The position numbers and the translations under genes were made by a program. From Barnesiella sp. An22 (lineage in GTDB: Bacteria > Bacteroidota > Bacteroidia > Bacteroidales > Barnesiellaceae), in contig NZ_NFJR01000001.1 in the NCBI RefSeq assembly GCF_002159975.1, positions 62,001 through 126,000 on the forward strand: 64,000 nt of DNA. The letters run 5' to 3'. Each line of letters starts with the position of its first letter. Positions within the stretch are counted from its first letter, which is position 1. The notes under the pieces were generated by a model. It was not told the DNA's origin. It saw only the letters and a list, made by a program, of their open reading frames with translations, and did no database searches. This document shows positions 27,355 through 36,085 of the stretch, one piece after another.

Positions 27355-29601
27355 TTATCTCGGCGATACGATACGGTCGCCTATCTGCTTGGCCAACGCT
27401 GTTCTCACCCGGTTGAGCTCGACGTTCTGCTCGATGAGCTCGATTATCCGTTGCTCGTCCTTGTTGCGCGAGGCCTCTTTGATTTGCTCCTGTATCTGCT
27501 TGATCGACTGCTCGAGAATGGCGTTTTTCAGCTCGTAGATGGCCCGTGGAATAAGCTCCCACAGACGATCGGCCTCCAGTTCTACCTTCTGGAATTTGGT
27601 GTGTACTTTGCTGAGCTGGTATTTCTCGCTCACCAGGTCGACGGCAAGCATGCTGATCGAGGAGTCGGGATGGGTCGTGAAATAGCGTTCGAGAAAATTG
27701 GTTTCGAAGGTTTGCAACTCTTCTTCCATCTCGCGGGCGATACGTGTTTGAGCTTCGGCCTCTTTCCGTTGTTTGTCGGCAATATCGCCGCTTTCGAGGC
27801 GTATCTGTTCGATGGCTTCGTCGACCAGTTTTTGTTCCTTCACCTGCAGTTCGGTCCGCAAGGCGGCTACTTGTTGAGCTTCGTATTCCCGCTGTTCGGC
27901 TGTCAGTTCTACGATATGCTTGTACAGCGGATTGCACAGTTCGATATTGTCGATCGAGAGCTCTTCGACGATGTATTCCCACACCTTTTGCCACGACCCG
28001 TCGGGCAATTCGAACAGGTTGCGGTAGCCATAGCGCACGATATAGCGGATAATCTCCCGCTCGTATTTTTCGAGGGGCGATTGCTGTACCATCCGTTGCG
28101 ACAGCGTGTGGTCGGTGACGGGGACGGCTTCGGGTGTTTCGGCCGGTGCCGGCATATCGGCCAGCGAAGGGGGTGGGGGAGTTTCGTTGCCGTTGGCCGG
28201 TGCGGCGGTAGTTGTGTTTCCCGATTTCGGGGCGTTCGTCGTGGCGGCCGATTGCCTCTCCTGATTGTAGCGCTCGCGCGAGAACTGCTGTTCGGCCCGT
28301 TTCTGGCGGCGTTTATTCAGTTCCGACAGCAGTACCTGTTCGTCGATTTGCAACAGGCGGCTGCACTCTTGCACGTAGACCGAGCGGACAATGGCATCGG
28401 GAATGAGAGAGATGCTCTCGACGATATTCGAGATGATGTCAGCCCGTTTGATAGGGTCTTCGCCAGCATCTTCGAGCAGCAGTTGGGTCTTGAACCGAAT
28501 GAAATCGGTCTCGTGTCCCTTGATATAACGGGTGAACGACTCGGCACTCTGACTCTTGGAGAAAGAGTCGGGGTCTTCGCCGTCGGGCAGCAACACTACT
28601 TTGATGTTGAGCCCCTCCTGCAGCAGCAGGTCGATACCTCGCAACGAGGCTTTGATGCCCGGAGCATCGCCGTCGTAGAGCACCGTGATGTTGTCGGTGA
28701 AGCGGTGAATGAGTCGTATCTGTCCGTGGGTAAGTGCCGTACCCGACGAAGCTACGACATTTTCGATACCCGACTGGTGCATCGACAGCACGTCGGTATA
28801 CCCCTCGACCAGATAGCAGCGCCGCTCTTTCTCGATGGCCCGCTTGGCCTGGTAGATGCCGTAGAGCTCGTCGCTCTTGTGGTAAATATCCGATTCGGGG
28901 GAGTTGAAGTATTTGCTTATCTTCACCCCCGACTTCAAGATGCGTCCGCCAAAGGCGACCACCTTGCCCGATACGCTGTAGACCGGGAACATGACCCTGC
29001 CCGAAAAGAGGTCGTAGATGCGGCCTTCCTGTGTCTCGCGGCAGAGCCCCGTCTTGAGCAGATAGTCGATCTTATAGCCCCGTTTCTGGGCCTCCACGGC
29101 CAGGGCGTCGCGCTTTTCGGGCGAATATCCCAGCCCGAACTTGCGGATGATGTCTTCGTTGAAGCCCCGCTCCTTGAAATAGGCCAGACCCACCGAACGG
29201 CCTTCGTCGGTCTCGAGCAGCGACTTGCTGAAGAACTCTTGAGCGAAGGTGTTGATGACAAACATGTTTTCGCGTTCGCTCCGTTTCTGACGCTCTTCGT
29301 CGGTCAGCTCCTTCTCGTGAACCTCGATGTTGTATTTCTTGGCCAGGTATTTCAGCGCTTCGTAGTAGGAGAGCTGCTCGTGCTCCATGATGAAGTGTAT
29401 GGCGCTGCCCCCCTTGCCGCAACTGAAACATTTGCAAACCCCCTTCGACGGCGATACGCTGAACGAGGGCGACCGGTCGTCGTGAAACGGGCATAACCCC
29501 CAATAGTTGGCTCCGCGCCGGCGCAAGCTGACGAAGTCGGATACGACATCGACGATGTCGGTCGCGGCCATAATTTTATCGATGGTTGCCTGGTCTATCA
29601 T
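27355..29601 (-). CDS. dnaG: DNA primase
   Basis: The 748-residue protein makes RNA primers for replication. The CHC2-type zinc ribbon is C37-x2-H40 and C58-x2-C61. The RNA polymerase core includes the toprim motifs YLVEGYTD (~264) and LYDGDAPG (~314). A Pro/Ala/Thr-rich linker (~445-510) leads to a long helical C-terminal region (~530-748) for DnaB-helicase contact. It is longer than E. coli DnaG (581), as is usual in Bacteroidetes. The ATG at 29601 fits the conserved MIDQATIDKI start. A -7 box lies 79 bases upstream, implying a moderate 5' leader. Confidence 0.97.
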   Translation of the reverse strand: MIDQATIDKIMAATDIVDVVSDFVSLRRRGANYWGLCPFHDDRSPSFSVSPSKGVCKCFSCGKGGSAIHFIMEHEQLSYYEALKYLAKKYNIEVHEKELTDEERQKRSERENMFVINTFAQEFFSKSLLETDEGRSVGLAYFKERGFNEDIIRKFGLGYSPEKRDALAVEAQKRGYKIDYLLKTGLCRETQEGRIYDLFSGRVMFPVYSVSGKVVAFGGRILKSGVKISKYFNSPESDIYHKSDELYGIYQAKRAIEKERRCYLVEGYTDVLSMHQSGIENVVASSGTALTHGQIRLIHRFTDNITVLYDGDAPGIKASLRGIDLLLQEGLNIKVVLLPDGEDPDSFSKSQSAESFTRYIKGHETDFIRFKTQLLLEDAGEDPIKRADIISNIVESISLIPDAIVRSVYVQECSRLLQIDEQVLLSELNKRRQKRAEQQFSRERYNQERQSAATTNAPKSGNTTTAAPANGNETPPPPSLADMPAPAETPEAVPVTDHTLSQRMVQQSPLEKYEREIIRYIVRYGYRNLFELPDGSWQKVWEYIVEELSIDNIELCNPLYKHIVELTAEQREYEAQQVAALRTELQVKEQKLVDEAIEQIRLESGDIADKQRKEAEAQTRIAREMEEELQTFETNFLERYFTTHPDSSISMLAVDLVSEKYQLSKVHTKFQKVELEADRLWELIPRAIYELKNAILEQSIKQIQEQIKEASRNKDEQRIIELIEQNVELNRVRTALAKQIGDRIVSPR

Positions 29602-29679
29602 CTCTTTTCGTTTGGGTGCACGAAGATAGCGATTTCTTGACGATAATGGTTCGTCGAGCTCTTACTTTTTTCAATGCTG

Positions 29680-29687
29680 CAAAAATA
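29680..29687 (-). promoter_or_regulatory. -7 promoter box for dnaG
   Basis: The minus strand reads TATTTTTG, matching TAnnTTTG. It is 79 bases before the dnaG start and has no clear -33 partner. Confidence 0.45.
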
Positions 29688-29779
29688 GGTTAGAGTTGGT
29701 TGTTTTTGATTCTATTTTGCTAAAATGTTGTGTTTAAATAATAAATAATGTTGTATAGTCGTATTTTCAAGTTGAATTT

Positions 29780-29811
29780 CTTGCCGTCGACTCGAAAAAT
29801 TCATACATTTG
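29780..29811 (+). promoter_or_regulatory. Promoter of the candidate small RNA
   Basis: A CTTG -33 box (29780-29783) and an exact TACATTTG -7 box (29804-29811) are spaced by 20 bp. Transcription would start near 29818. Confidence 0.62.
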
Positions 29812-29817
29812 CAATGT

Positions 29818-29884
29818 GTTTTTCATAGTATTAGATTTAAGGTTAATGAAGATTGGTTGTCGTGAGACAACCTTTCCTTTTTTA
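29818..29884 (+). ncRNA. Candidate short non-coding RNA (~65 nt)
   Basis: A complete promoter ends just upstream and a strong intrinsic terminator starts 37 bases into the predicted transcript. The terminator has a 7-bp perfect stem GGTTGTC/GACAACC (29855-29872) capped by a GNRA tetraloop (GTGA) and followed by TTTCCTTTTTT. The transcript would be about 65 nt and lie free between dnaG and a secreted-protein gene. No known RNA family is assigned. An alternative is a leader attenuator, but the next gene starts more than 300 bases later with its own promoter. Confidence 0.5.
29855..29884 (+). terminator. Intrinsic terminator of the candidate small RNA
   Basis: GGTTGTC-gtga-GACAACC followed by a U-rich tail; perfect seven-base stem with a GNRA loop. 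Confidence 0.75.
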
Positions 29885-30162
29885 AACCCCTCGCAAATTC
29901 TTCCATCCGGGGCTTTCCTTCTCTTTTCATACAAGTGTGGCAACTATCTGTTTTCGGGCCGGTAGATTGCATGGTCGGTACGATTTAGTTTGTTCGTTTC
30001 AGTTGTAAGCAGGTTTGTTTTATTTGTATTTTTCTGTTAAACAGATTGTTGTGGAAATATCATCTGCTTTGAGATTAAAATTTGCAGGGGTGTAATCATT
30101 TTCAAAATGAAATTTTTAATAGATTTTTATTAGAAAAATGACTTTATTTATCAAAATATTAT

Positions 30163-30170
30163 TACATTTG
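30163..30170 (+). promoter_or_regulatory. -7 promoter box for the gene at 30216
   Basis: TACATTTG is an exact TAnnTTTG match 45 bases before the start codon. The -33 region is only TTTA-like. Confidence 0.6.
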
Positions 30171-30215
30171 TGTACATATTTTTTGACCCCAAAGTAGTAA
30201 CTTAAAAAAAGTGGT

Positions 30216-31466
30216 ATGAAAAAATTTACTTTTGTGTTGGCCGCTACGGCCTTGTGTGTAAATGTTGGCTTTGCCCAAACATTTGAACCGATGAATCGCT
30301 TGACTCCGGTTAAACAAGTAGCCCTCGAGAAGATTGAAAAGTCCTCGTTGAGCAGAACTTTACCGGGTACTGCTGAAACCAAATTTGATTTTATTAAGGA
30401 GAATCAAAAACGTATTGCCAAAAAACCGGCACAAGTTGCTGCTTTGACGGCACCTGAAGCTCTCCCTGCTACAAATGTAACACCTTCTTATTTTGTAGCT
30501 AACTGGAATGCTGTGTCGGGAGCTAATTATTACGAAGTAGATACATATAGAATATTTACTACGGCTGCCGATTCTGTTGAATATTGTGCTTTGTATGAAG
30601 ATTTCTATTTCGCAGAGGCAAGTGATGAGTCGATTACCAACTATCTTAATGGTAGTACCTACCGTTCTCAGTGGGTATTGATCGATGGTAAGTTGGGCGA
30701 TCAGTCTGTTATTCTCCCTGCCGCAGCTGCAGAGGGTTGCGAGTTGGATACTCCCCCGTTGGATTTGACGGCTGGTGGTGAAACCGGGAATATCCATTTC
30801 AGTCTCAGTCTAGAGGGTAATACCGGTGATAAGGTTTATATAGGGTATTATTATGATGAAAATGGTGAAAGCAAAGCTTATGCTTTGGGTGACCTGACTT
30901 TGGAAGATGGCGGGTTGAAAGGAAGTTATTCGGTTCCAGATCTTCCGTTGACTGAAGAATCGGGACTTTTCTTATATACGATGGCTTCGGAGAATACAGG
31001 TGATATAAAGGTTAATGAATTCGTTGTATCACAAACTCTTGCTCCCGGTCTTGAGTTTATGGCTTTCCATGATTATGCCACGACCACGGGTACATCGGTT
31101 CAGGTATTTACGATGGAGAGAGATGTAATGTCCGAAGGGGTAACTGATAATTTCTTCTATGGTGTATTTGCCTTGAATGTCAATATGGCCACCGGTCAAG
31201 TTACCGATGCTTCCAATATTTCAAATTTGATTGATGTAGATGGCCAAAGCGGTGTAGAAGGTGTACAAGTTAGCAACGACAAGATTTTCGTACACGACAA
31301 TCTGCACGTTGTTCTTGAGAAACCGGCTACAATTGCCGTCTACAACATGGCCGGTGTACTGGTTATGAGTGTCGAGGGTGTGGAAGGTGAGAACGAAATC
31401 GCCTTGCCCGCTGCCGGTGCCTATATTGTAAAAGCCGGTAACACGGTTGCCAAAGTGATGAAATAA
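30216..31466 (+). CDS. Secreted FN3/beta-sandwich protein with C-terminal sorting-like domain
   Basis: The 416-residue protein starts with a signal peptide (MKKFTFVLAATALCVNVGFAQ). After a short charged linker it shows an FN3-like half (PSYFVANWNAVSGANYYEV, ~95-113) and then a jelly-roll-like segment (ILPAAAAEGCELDTPPLDL onward) resembling choice-of-anchor or cleaved-adhesin domains. The tail ends NMAGVLVMSV...AGAYIVKAG...VAKVMK, like type IX sorting domains. Codons here are noticeably more A/T-rich than in neighbouring genes. It probably sits at the cell surface or is secreted, perhaps as an adhesin. It is monocistronic with a strong terminator. Confidence 0.82.
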   Translation: MKKFTFVLAATALCVNVGFAQTFEPMNRLTPVKQVALEKIEKSSLSRTLPGTAETKFDFIKENQKRIAKKPAQVAALTAPEALPATNVTPSYFVANWNAVSGANYYEVDTYRIFTTAADSVEYCALYEDFYFAEASDESITNYLNGSTYRSQWVLIDGKLGDQSVILPAAAAEGCELDTPPLDLTAGGETGNIHFSLSLEGNTGDKVYIGYYYDENGESKAYALGDLTLEDGGLKGSYSVPDLPLTEESGLFLYTMASENTGDIKVNEFVVSQTLAPGLEFMAFHDYATTTGTSVQVFTMERDVMSEGVTDNFFYGVFALNVNMATGQVTDASNISNLIDVDGQSGVEGVQVSNDKIFVHDNLHVVLEKPATIAVYNMAGVLVMSVEGVEGENEIALPAAGAYIVKAGNTVAKVMK

Positions 31467-31490
31467 TTTTATCACAGACTGATAAGACAA

Positions 31491-31529
31491 GGGGCTGCAT
31501 CGCAACCGATGCAGCCCCTCTTGTTTTTT
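31491..31529 (+). terminator. Intrinsic terminator after the secreted FN3 protein gene
   Basis: A perfect 11-bp stem GGGGCTGCATC/GATGCAGCCCC (31491-31518) with a six-base loop is followed by TCTTGTTTTTT. Confidence 0.93.
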
Positions 31530-31547
31530 CTTTCTGTTCTTATGAGT

Positions 31548-33014
31548 CTATGACTTCAGGTCGTCTTTTTTCTTAAAGGGATTCAGAAGCCACGACAGCC
31601 AGTTCTTGCGAGGTACTGGCTTTTTCTCCAGAACCTCTTCGACATTGAAGATGATTTGGTCGGTCTCTTCGTCGATTATCGCCCCGCTGTCGGTATCCAT
31701 ATAGGTACACAAATCGACCAGCAGCTCTTTGCATCGTTCCATATCCAGCTTGCTCCTCTTCATGGTCCAAATCAATATGGTGCCCATGTGGTCGGGAAAC
31801 TGGCCAAAAATCTGCGCTCTCGACTTCACCAGTTCGTTGGTCAATATCCCTACATATTGGGGAGTTACCTTCTTGGGATTTTTTATGTCGCAGCCATTGG
31901 TAATGGTGTACCAGTAATCGCTGATGATAGAGCCATGATACATGCGCTTCTTCGACAGGTGCAGGCGCACGCCGGGATAACTCAACCAGGCCACGGGTAT
32001 CTCTATATGGTCGGCATCAAACTCTTTTCCCATGGTGGCGTAGTAGCCATATTTGTCGGGGCAAATAAATCCATCTTTATAAGTGCAGAAGAAACGGATT
32101 ATCTTCTCGGCATACTCGTTATGACTTTTCTCCCACAGGTCGTGTAAAAAGGTATTTAATTTGGCCCTATCAAAGTCCCAGTTCTGCATGAACTCTACAA
32201 ATCGCGGGTCGGTCAGGTTGGGCTTGACCTGTATACATAAGCATAAAATCGGTGGCTGTTTGCCGGGTTCCTGTTGCCGTATCGCGGGTTTCTGCTCCTG
32301 GTTTTGTGGGTCGGCGATTTCCTGTCCCTGGCTCTGCTGATTGGCCAAGGCCTTTTGCATGAGGTTGTTGAAGTATTCTTCGGTCTCTTTTTGTGATTTC
32401 CATTTCTCTTCGTAGATGTTTTTCTCGGCATTGCCGAAGAGATCGAGCAGGACTTCGCCCGTTTTATCGTCATACATGATGCCGTAGTCGGCTTTCAGGT
32501 ATTCGCAAAAGTCCCGCAGAAGTTGTTCCACAAAACTCCTGTCAATCTTCCATTGTTTGTGAAAAACAAAGGTGATGACACCCATATATTCCGGTAAGAC
32601 ACGTTTGGGACGTAAGACTTTTTCCACTCCTCCATCTCCGATAATAGCATATGACTTATTGTATATAAGAACAAGATATTTACGCAGTTTCTTCATATAC
32701 AAGTCTCCTGCCGGAAAACTTAGCTCGGCAATCGGGTCTGATATATCGTTCTTGTCAAAGGGATATTTTATCGGGTCACAACTGTTGTACCGATCGGGAC
32801 ATATAAGCCCGTCGCGATAGTTGACAAAAAATTCTACAATTTGTCGAGCCCGTTCATTGTAGAACGGTCGTTCCAAGGAATCCAGAAATGTATGAAAGTC
32901 TTTTAATGAGAAATTCCAATCTTTTTCTTCGAGAAATTTTGTTATTCTCGGATCGGTCAGATTCTCTCTTATCTGTATTTTTATACCGATGTTTTCACAA
33001 TTTGTCGCTTCCAT
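31548..33014 (-). CDS. Unrecognised protein made of two copies of one domain
   Basis: The 488-residue protein has no signal peptide or membrane helix. Its N-terminal part (~8-205) and C-terminal part (~265-465) are copies of the same domain. Matching landmarks are NLTDPRITKFL and NLTDPRFVEFM, then YRDGLICPDRY and YKDGFICPDKY, then LPEYMGVITF and TPQYVGILTN, then DYGIMYDDKTGEVLLD and DSGAIIDEETDQIIFN. A Gln/Pro-rich linker (~210-262) joins them, and a basic Trp/Phe/Lys tail ends the protein. I do not know a family for the repeat. It sits between two terminators and is probably monocistronic. The gene is clearly coding because the two copies conserve residues, not just bases. Confidence 0.78.
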   Translation of the reverse strand: MEATNCENIGIKIQIRENLTDPRITKFLEEKDWNFSLKDFHTFLDSLERPFYNERARQIVEFFVNYRDGLICPDRYNSCDPIKYPFDKNDISDPIAELSFPAGDLYMKKLRKYLVLIYNKSYAIIGDGGVEKVLRPKRVLPEYMGVITFVFHKQWKIDRSFVEQLLRDFCEYLKADYGIMYDDKTGEVLLDLFGNAEKNIYEEKWKSQKETEEYFNNLMQKALANQQSQGQEIADPQNQEQKPAIRQQEPGKQPPILCLCIQVKPNLTDPRFVEFMQNWDFDRAKLNTFLHDLWEKSHNEYAEKIIRFFCTYKDGFICPDKYGYYATMGKEFDADHIEIPVAWLSYPGVRLHLSKKRMYHGSIISDYWYTITNGCDIKNPKKVTPQYVGILTNELVKSRAQIFGQFPDHMGTILIWTMKRSKLDMERCKELLVDLCTYMDTDSGAIIDEETDQIIFNVEEVLEKKPVPRKNWLSWLLNPFKKKDDLKS

Positions 33015-33139
33015 AAGTGTGTTCTTTTTCAGATTAAGGCTTTACATATTATATCAGTTACAAAGTAGCAAAAAATTATTGAAAGAAACAATCTAGACCC
33101 ATGCTTTTCTCGGGTGGAACGATTATGTACGTTTATAAG

Positions 33140-33176
33140 GAAAGAGGCTGCATCCAAGATAGATACAGCCTCTTTC
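33140..33176 (-). terminator. Intrinsic terminator after lpdA
   Basis: GAAAGAGGCTG...CAGCCTCTTTC (33140-33150/33166-33176) forms an 11-bp stem. The tail on the minus strand (CTTTATAAACG region) is only moderately T-rich. Confidence 0.7.
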
Positions 33177-33202
33177 GTTATCCTGTGGAGTAGGGGGATT
33201 CC

Positions 33203-34558
33203 CTAAAATTCCCGGGCACACTCTTGCAGCACCTCCGAGAGGGTGGGGTGTGCATGTACCATCTCTTTCAGTTGGGCTACGGTGGTAGCGCGGTTCATCA
33301 GGGCCGAAATCTCCTGTATCAGATCGGCAGCGTGGGCCCCGAAGATATGGCCGCCGATGATGCGGCCGTTTTCGTCGGCAATGAGTTTGCACAGCCCGTC
33401 GGGCTCGCCCATGCTCACCGCCTTACCGTTGGCCCGGAAGAGCGATTTCTTGGCCGTGAAGGCGATGCCCTGCTGTTTGCACTCCTCTTCGGTGAGTCCC
33501 ACCATGCCGGCTTCGGGGTGGGTAAATACGGCCGAGGGAATGATACTGAGGTCGATGCCGCTCTCCTGGCCCAGCAGGTGGTCGATGACCTTGCGGCCTT
33601 GGAACGAGGCGGCATGGGCCAGCAGACAGCGGCCGTTCACGTCGCCTATGGCATAGACGTCGGGCACGTTGGTCTGCAGGTTGTCGTCGGTCTCGATGCC
33701 TTTGGGTGAGTAGTGTATGCCCACGGTGTCGAGTCCCAGCCCTTCGACGCGAGGGGCCCGGCCGGTAGCAATCAATACCGTGTCGGCCTCGACCGTGTGC
33801 TCCTGGTTTTTCCAGGTGTAGCGGACGGTCAGCCCCGAGCCGGTCGACTCGATGGCGTTTACACCGGCCTGGTTGAAGAACTCGATGCCCCGCTTGGAGA
33901 GAACCTGTTTCAGCCGTTTGCTGATGTCGGTGTCGAAGTTGGGCAGAATCTCTTTAGCAAACTCGAGCATGGTGACTTCGCTGCCGAAGCTGCGGAAGAT
34001 GGAGGCGAACTCGAGCCCGATGACACCGGCCCCCACGATGCAGAGCCGCGAGGGTATGTGGTCGATGTCGAGCAGTTGGGTCGAGGTGACTACCCCGGGC
34101 AGGTCACTCCCCGCGATGGGCGGAATCTTGGCCGTAGAGCCGGTGGCTATGAGTATGTGCCGGGCCGTATAGGTCTCGCCCGAGGCGCTCTTCACGGTGT
34201 GGGCGTCGAGCAGTTCGGCCCGTTCGGGTATGCAGGTGATGAGTTTGTTTTTCAACAGGAACTCGATGCCGGCGGTGAGTTGGGCCACCACCTCGTTTTT
34301 GCGGGCTACGACACGTGCCATATCTACGGTAGGAGCCGTCGCCCCGATACCCATCGCCTCGCAGTGGGCAATGGTGTCGGCCACCTCGGCGCTGCGGCAG
34401 AAGCATTTGGTGGGGATACACCCCTCTTGCAGACAGGTGCCTCCGACCCGGCGCTCTTCAAACAGGGTGACGCTCAGTCCCTTCTTGGCAGCATACAGGG
34501 CCGTCTCGTATCCGCCGGGGCCGGCTCCGATGATGATAATATCGCTGTTCATGTGCAT
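33203..34558 (-). CDS. lpdA: Dihydrolipoyl dehydrogenase (glycine cleavage L-protein)
   Basis: The 451-residue flavoprotein reoxidises the dihydrolipoyl arm of GcvH with NAD+. The FAD-binding GAGPGGYET (11-19) and redox disulfide GTCLQEGCIPTK with C42 and C47 are visible. The second Rossmann motif GAGVIGLEFAS and the C-terminal HAHPTLSE with the catalytic His are also present. Starts at 34558 and 34552 are both possible (MHMNSD). It is the last gene of the glycine cleavage locus. A strong intrinsic terminator lies between gcvPB and its start, so its transcription probably depends on read-through or anti-termination. Confidence 0.96.
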   Translation of the reverse strand: MHMNSDIIIIGAGPGGYETALYAAKKGLSVTLFEERRVGGTCLQEGCIPTKCFCRSAEVADTIAHCEAMGIGATAPTVDMARVVARKNEVVAQLTAGIEFLLKNKLITCIPERAELLDAHTVKSASGETYTARHILIATGSTAKIPPIAGSDLPGVVTSTQLLDIDHIPSRLCIVGAGVIGLEFASIFRSFGSEVTMLEFAKEILPNFDTDISKRLKQVLSKRGIEFFNQAGVNAIESTGSGLTVRYTWKNQEHTVEADTVLIATGRAPRVEGLGLDTVGIHYSPKGIETDDNLQTNVPDVYAIGDVNGRCLLAHAASFQGRKVIDHLLGQESGIDLSIIPSAVFTHPEAGMVGLTEEECKQQGIAFTAKKSLFRANGKAVSMGEPDGLCKLIADENGRIIGGHIFGAHAADLIQEISALMNRATTVAQLKEMVHAHPTLSEVLQECAREF

Positions 34559-34567
34559 GTAAGAAAT

Positions 34568-34612
34568 AAAAAACGGAGAGGGGAAAGCGCAGGGCGCCTT
34601 CCCGGTCTCCGT
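34568..34612 (-). terminator. Intrinsic terminator between gcvPB and lpdA
   Basis: On the minus strand ACGGAGA pairs with TCTCCGT and an inner GGGAAGGCGC-type stem pairs with GCGCTTTCCC, ending in six T about 10-16 bases before the lpdA start. No promoter is visible between the terminator and lpdA. Confidence 0.85.
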
Positions 34613-34624
34613 AAAGGTGAGGTT

Positions 34625-36082
34625 TTAATAATTCAAATCTTTGAAGCGCAAGATGGGGTTCTTGGCTGCGGTCGTCTCGTCGAGTCGGCGTACGGGTGTC
34701 ACGTGCGGAGCGCTCTTCACCATTTCGGGGTCGTCGATGGCTTCGCGGGCCACGGTGCGCATGGCTTCGATAAATTCGTCGAGCGTCTCTTTCGACTCCG
34801 TCTCGGTAGGCTCGATCATAATCGACTGATGGAACAGCAGCGGGAAGTAGATGGTAGGCGCATGGTATCCATAGTCGAGCAGCCGTTTGGCCACGTCGAG
34901 TGTAGTGACGCCGGTCGACTTGTCGAGCAGGCCGTCGAATACGAACTCGTGCTTGCAGATGCCCTCGATGGGGAGGTAGTAGCAATCTTTCAACGACTCT
35001 TTCACGTAGTTGGCGTTGAGTGTGGCCAGTTCGCCCACATGTTTGATTTGCTCCTTGCCCAGCGAAAGGATATAGGCGTAGGCCCGCATCATCACCCCGA
35101 AGTTGCCGAAGAAACCCGATACGCTGCCCAGGCTGTCGGCACCCCCTTCGACGGCGTAGCGGTCGCCGTGTTTCACCACGCGGGGACGGGGCAGATAGTC
35201 GACCAGAGCGGCAGCCACACCTACGGGGCCGCTACCGGGACCACCACCGCCGTGCGGGGTAGAGAAGGTCTTGTGCAGGTTGATGTGCATGATGTCGAAG
35301 CCCATGTCGCCGGGACGGCAACGGCCCAGCAGCGGGTTGAGGTTGGCTCCGTCGTAGTAGAGCAGACCGCCGCATCCGTGTACCAGCTTGGCAATCTGGG
35401 GAATCTCTTTCTCGAAGATACCCAGCGTGTTGGGGTTGGTCATCATGATACCGGCAATCGTGTCGTCGAGCAGCGGTTCGAGCTTGGCCACGTCGATGGT
35501 TCCTTCGGGGGTCGAGGGCACCTCGACAATCTCCAGGCCGCACACGGCCGCACTGGCCGGGTTGGTGCCGTGGGCACTGTCGGGTACGATGACCTTGGTA
35601 CGTTTCAGGTCGCCCCGTTTGATGTGGTACTGACGCATGAGCATCAGACCGGTCAGCTCGCCGTGAGCACCGGCAAAGGGGTTGAGCGTGAATTCGGCCA
35701 GACCCGAAATCTCGGCCAATGCCTGGGCCAACTCGTAGTAGAGCCGCAGGGCACCCTGTACCGACTCTTCGCTCTGCCGCGGGTGCAGCGTGGTGAAGGC
35801 CGGCATCGCAGCCATCTCTTCGTTTATCTTGGGGTTGTACTTCATGGTGCAGGAGCCCAGCGGATAGAAGCCGGTCTCGACACCGAAGTTCTTGTTCGAT
35901 ACGTTGGTATAGTGGCGCACTACGTCGAGTTCGCTCACTTCGGGCAATTCGGCCGGAGTCTCTCTCCGCAGTGTCTGGGGCAGGTCGGCCAGCGAATAGT
36001 TGCCGAAATCGGATTGGGGCAGGGAGTAGCCTACGCGTCCCGGTTTTGAAATTTCGAATATCAGTTTGTTGTAATACTTCAT
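34625..36082 (-). CDS. gcvPB: Glycine dehydrogenase (decarboxylating), subunit 2
   Basis: The 485-residue protein is the PLP-bearing subunit of the split P-protein, which decarboxylates glycine and passes aminomethyl to GcvH. The PLP Lys is K271 in HINLHKTFSTPHGGG. The HGTNPASA and GEWYYDG-like (LLYYDGANLNP) segments line the PLP site. It starts 3 bases after the gcvPA stop, so the two subunits are translated together, as needed for the alpha2beta2 enzyme. Length is typical for the split type. Confidence 0.97.
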   Translation of the reverse strand: MKYYNKLIFEISKPGRVGYSLPQSDFGNYSLADLPQTLRRETPAELPEVSELDVVRHYTNVSNKNFGVETGFYPLGSCTMKYNPKINEEMAAMPAFTTLHPRQSEESVQGALRLYYELAQALAEISGLAEFTLNPFAGAHGELTGLMLMRQYHIKRGDLKRTKVIVPDSAHGTNPASAAVCGLEIVEVPSTPEGTIDVAKLEPLLDDTIAGIMMTNPNTLGIFEKEIPQIAKLVHGCGGLLYYDGANLNPLLGRCRPGDMGFDIMHINLHKTFSTPHGGGGPGSGPVGVAAALVDYLPRPRVVKHGDRYAVEGGADSLGSVSGFFGNFGVMMRAYAYILSLGKEQIKHVGELATLNANYVKESLKDCYYLPIEGICKHEFVFDGLLDKSTGVTTLDVAKRLLDYGYHAPTIYFPLLFHQSIMIEPTETESKETLDEFIEAMRTVAREAIDDPEMVKSAPHVTPVRRLDETTAAKNPILRFKDLNY

Positions 36083-36085
36083 GGC

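Larger units (their letters stand above)
29602..30215. other. AT-rich intergenic region between divergent dnaG and the adhesin-like gene
   Basis: These 614 bases hold the dnaG promoter, a candidate small RNA gene (29818-29884) and the promoter of the gene at 30216. A 39-codon frame at 29846 overlaps the small RNA hairpin and is not supported. The remainder (29890-30160) is T-rich and I see nothing else in it. Confidence 0.6.

Noticed and set aside
29846-29965. 39-codon frame within the candidate small RNA region
   Set aside because: It runs through the hairpin terminator and has no ribosome-binding site or recognisable sequence; the RNA interpretation fits better.
33713-36049. Long plus-strand frame opposite lpdA and gcvPB
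   Set aside because: It crosses two well-identified genes and has no recognisable product.
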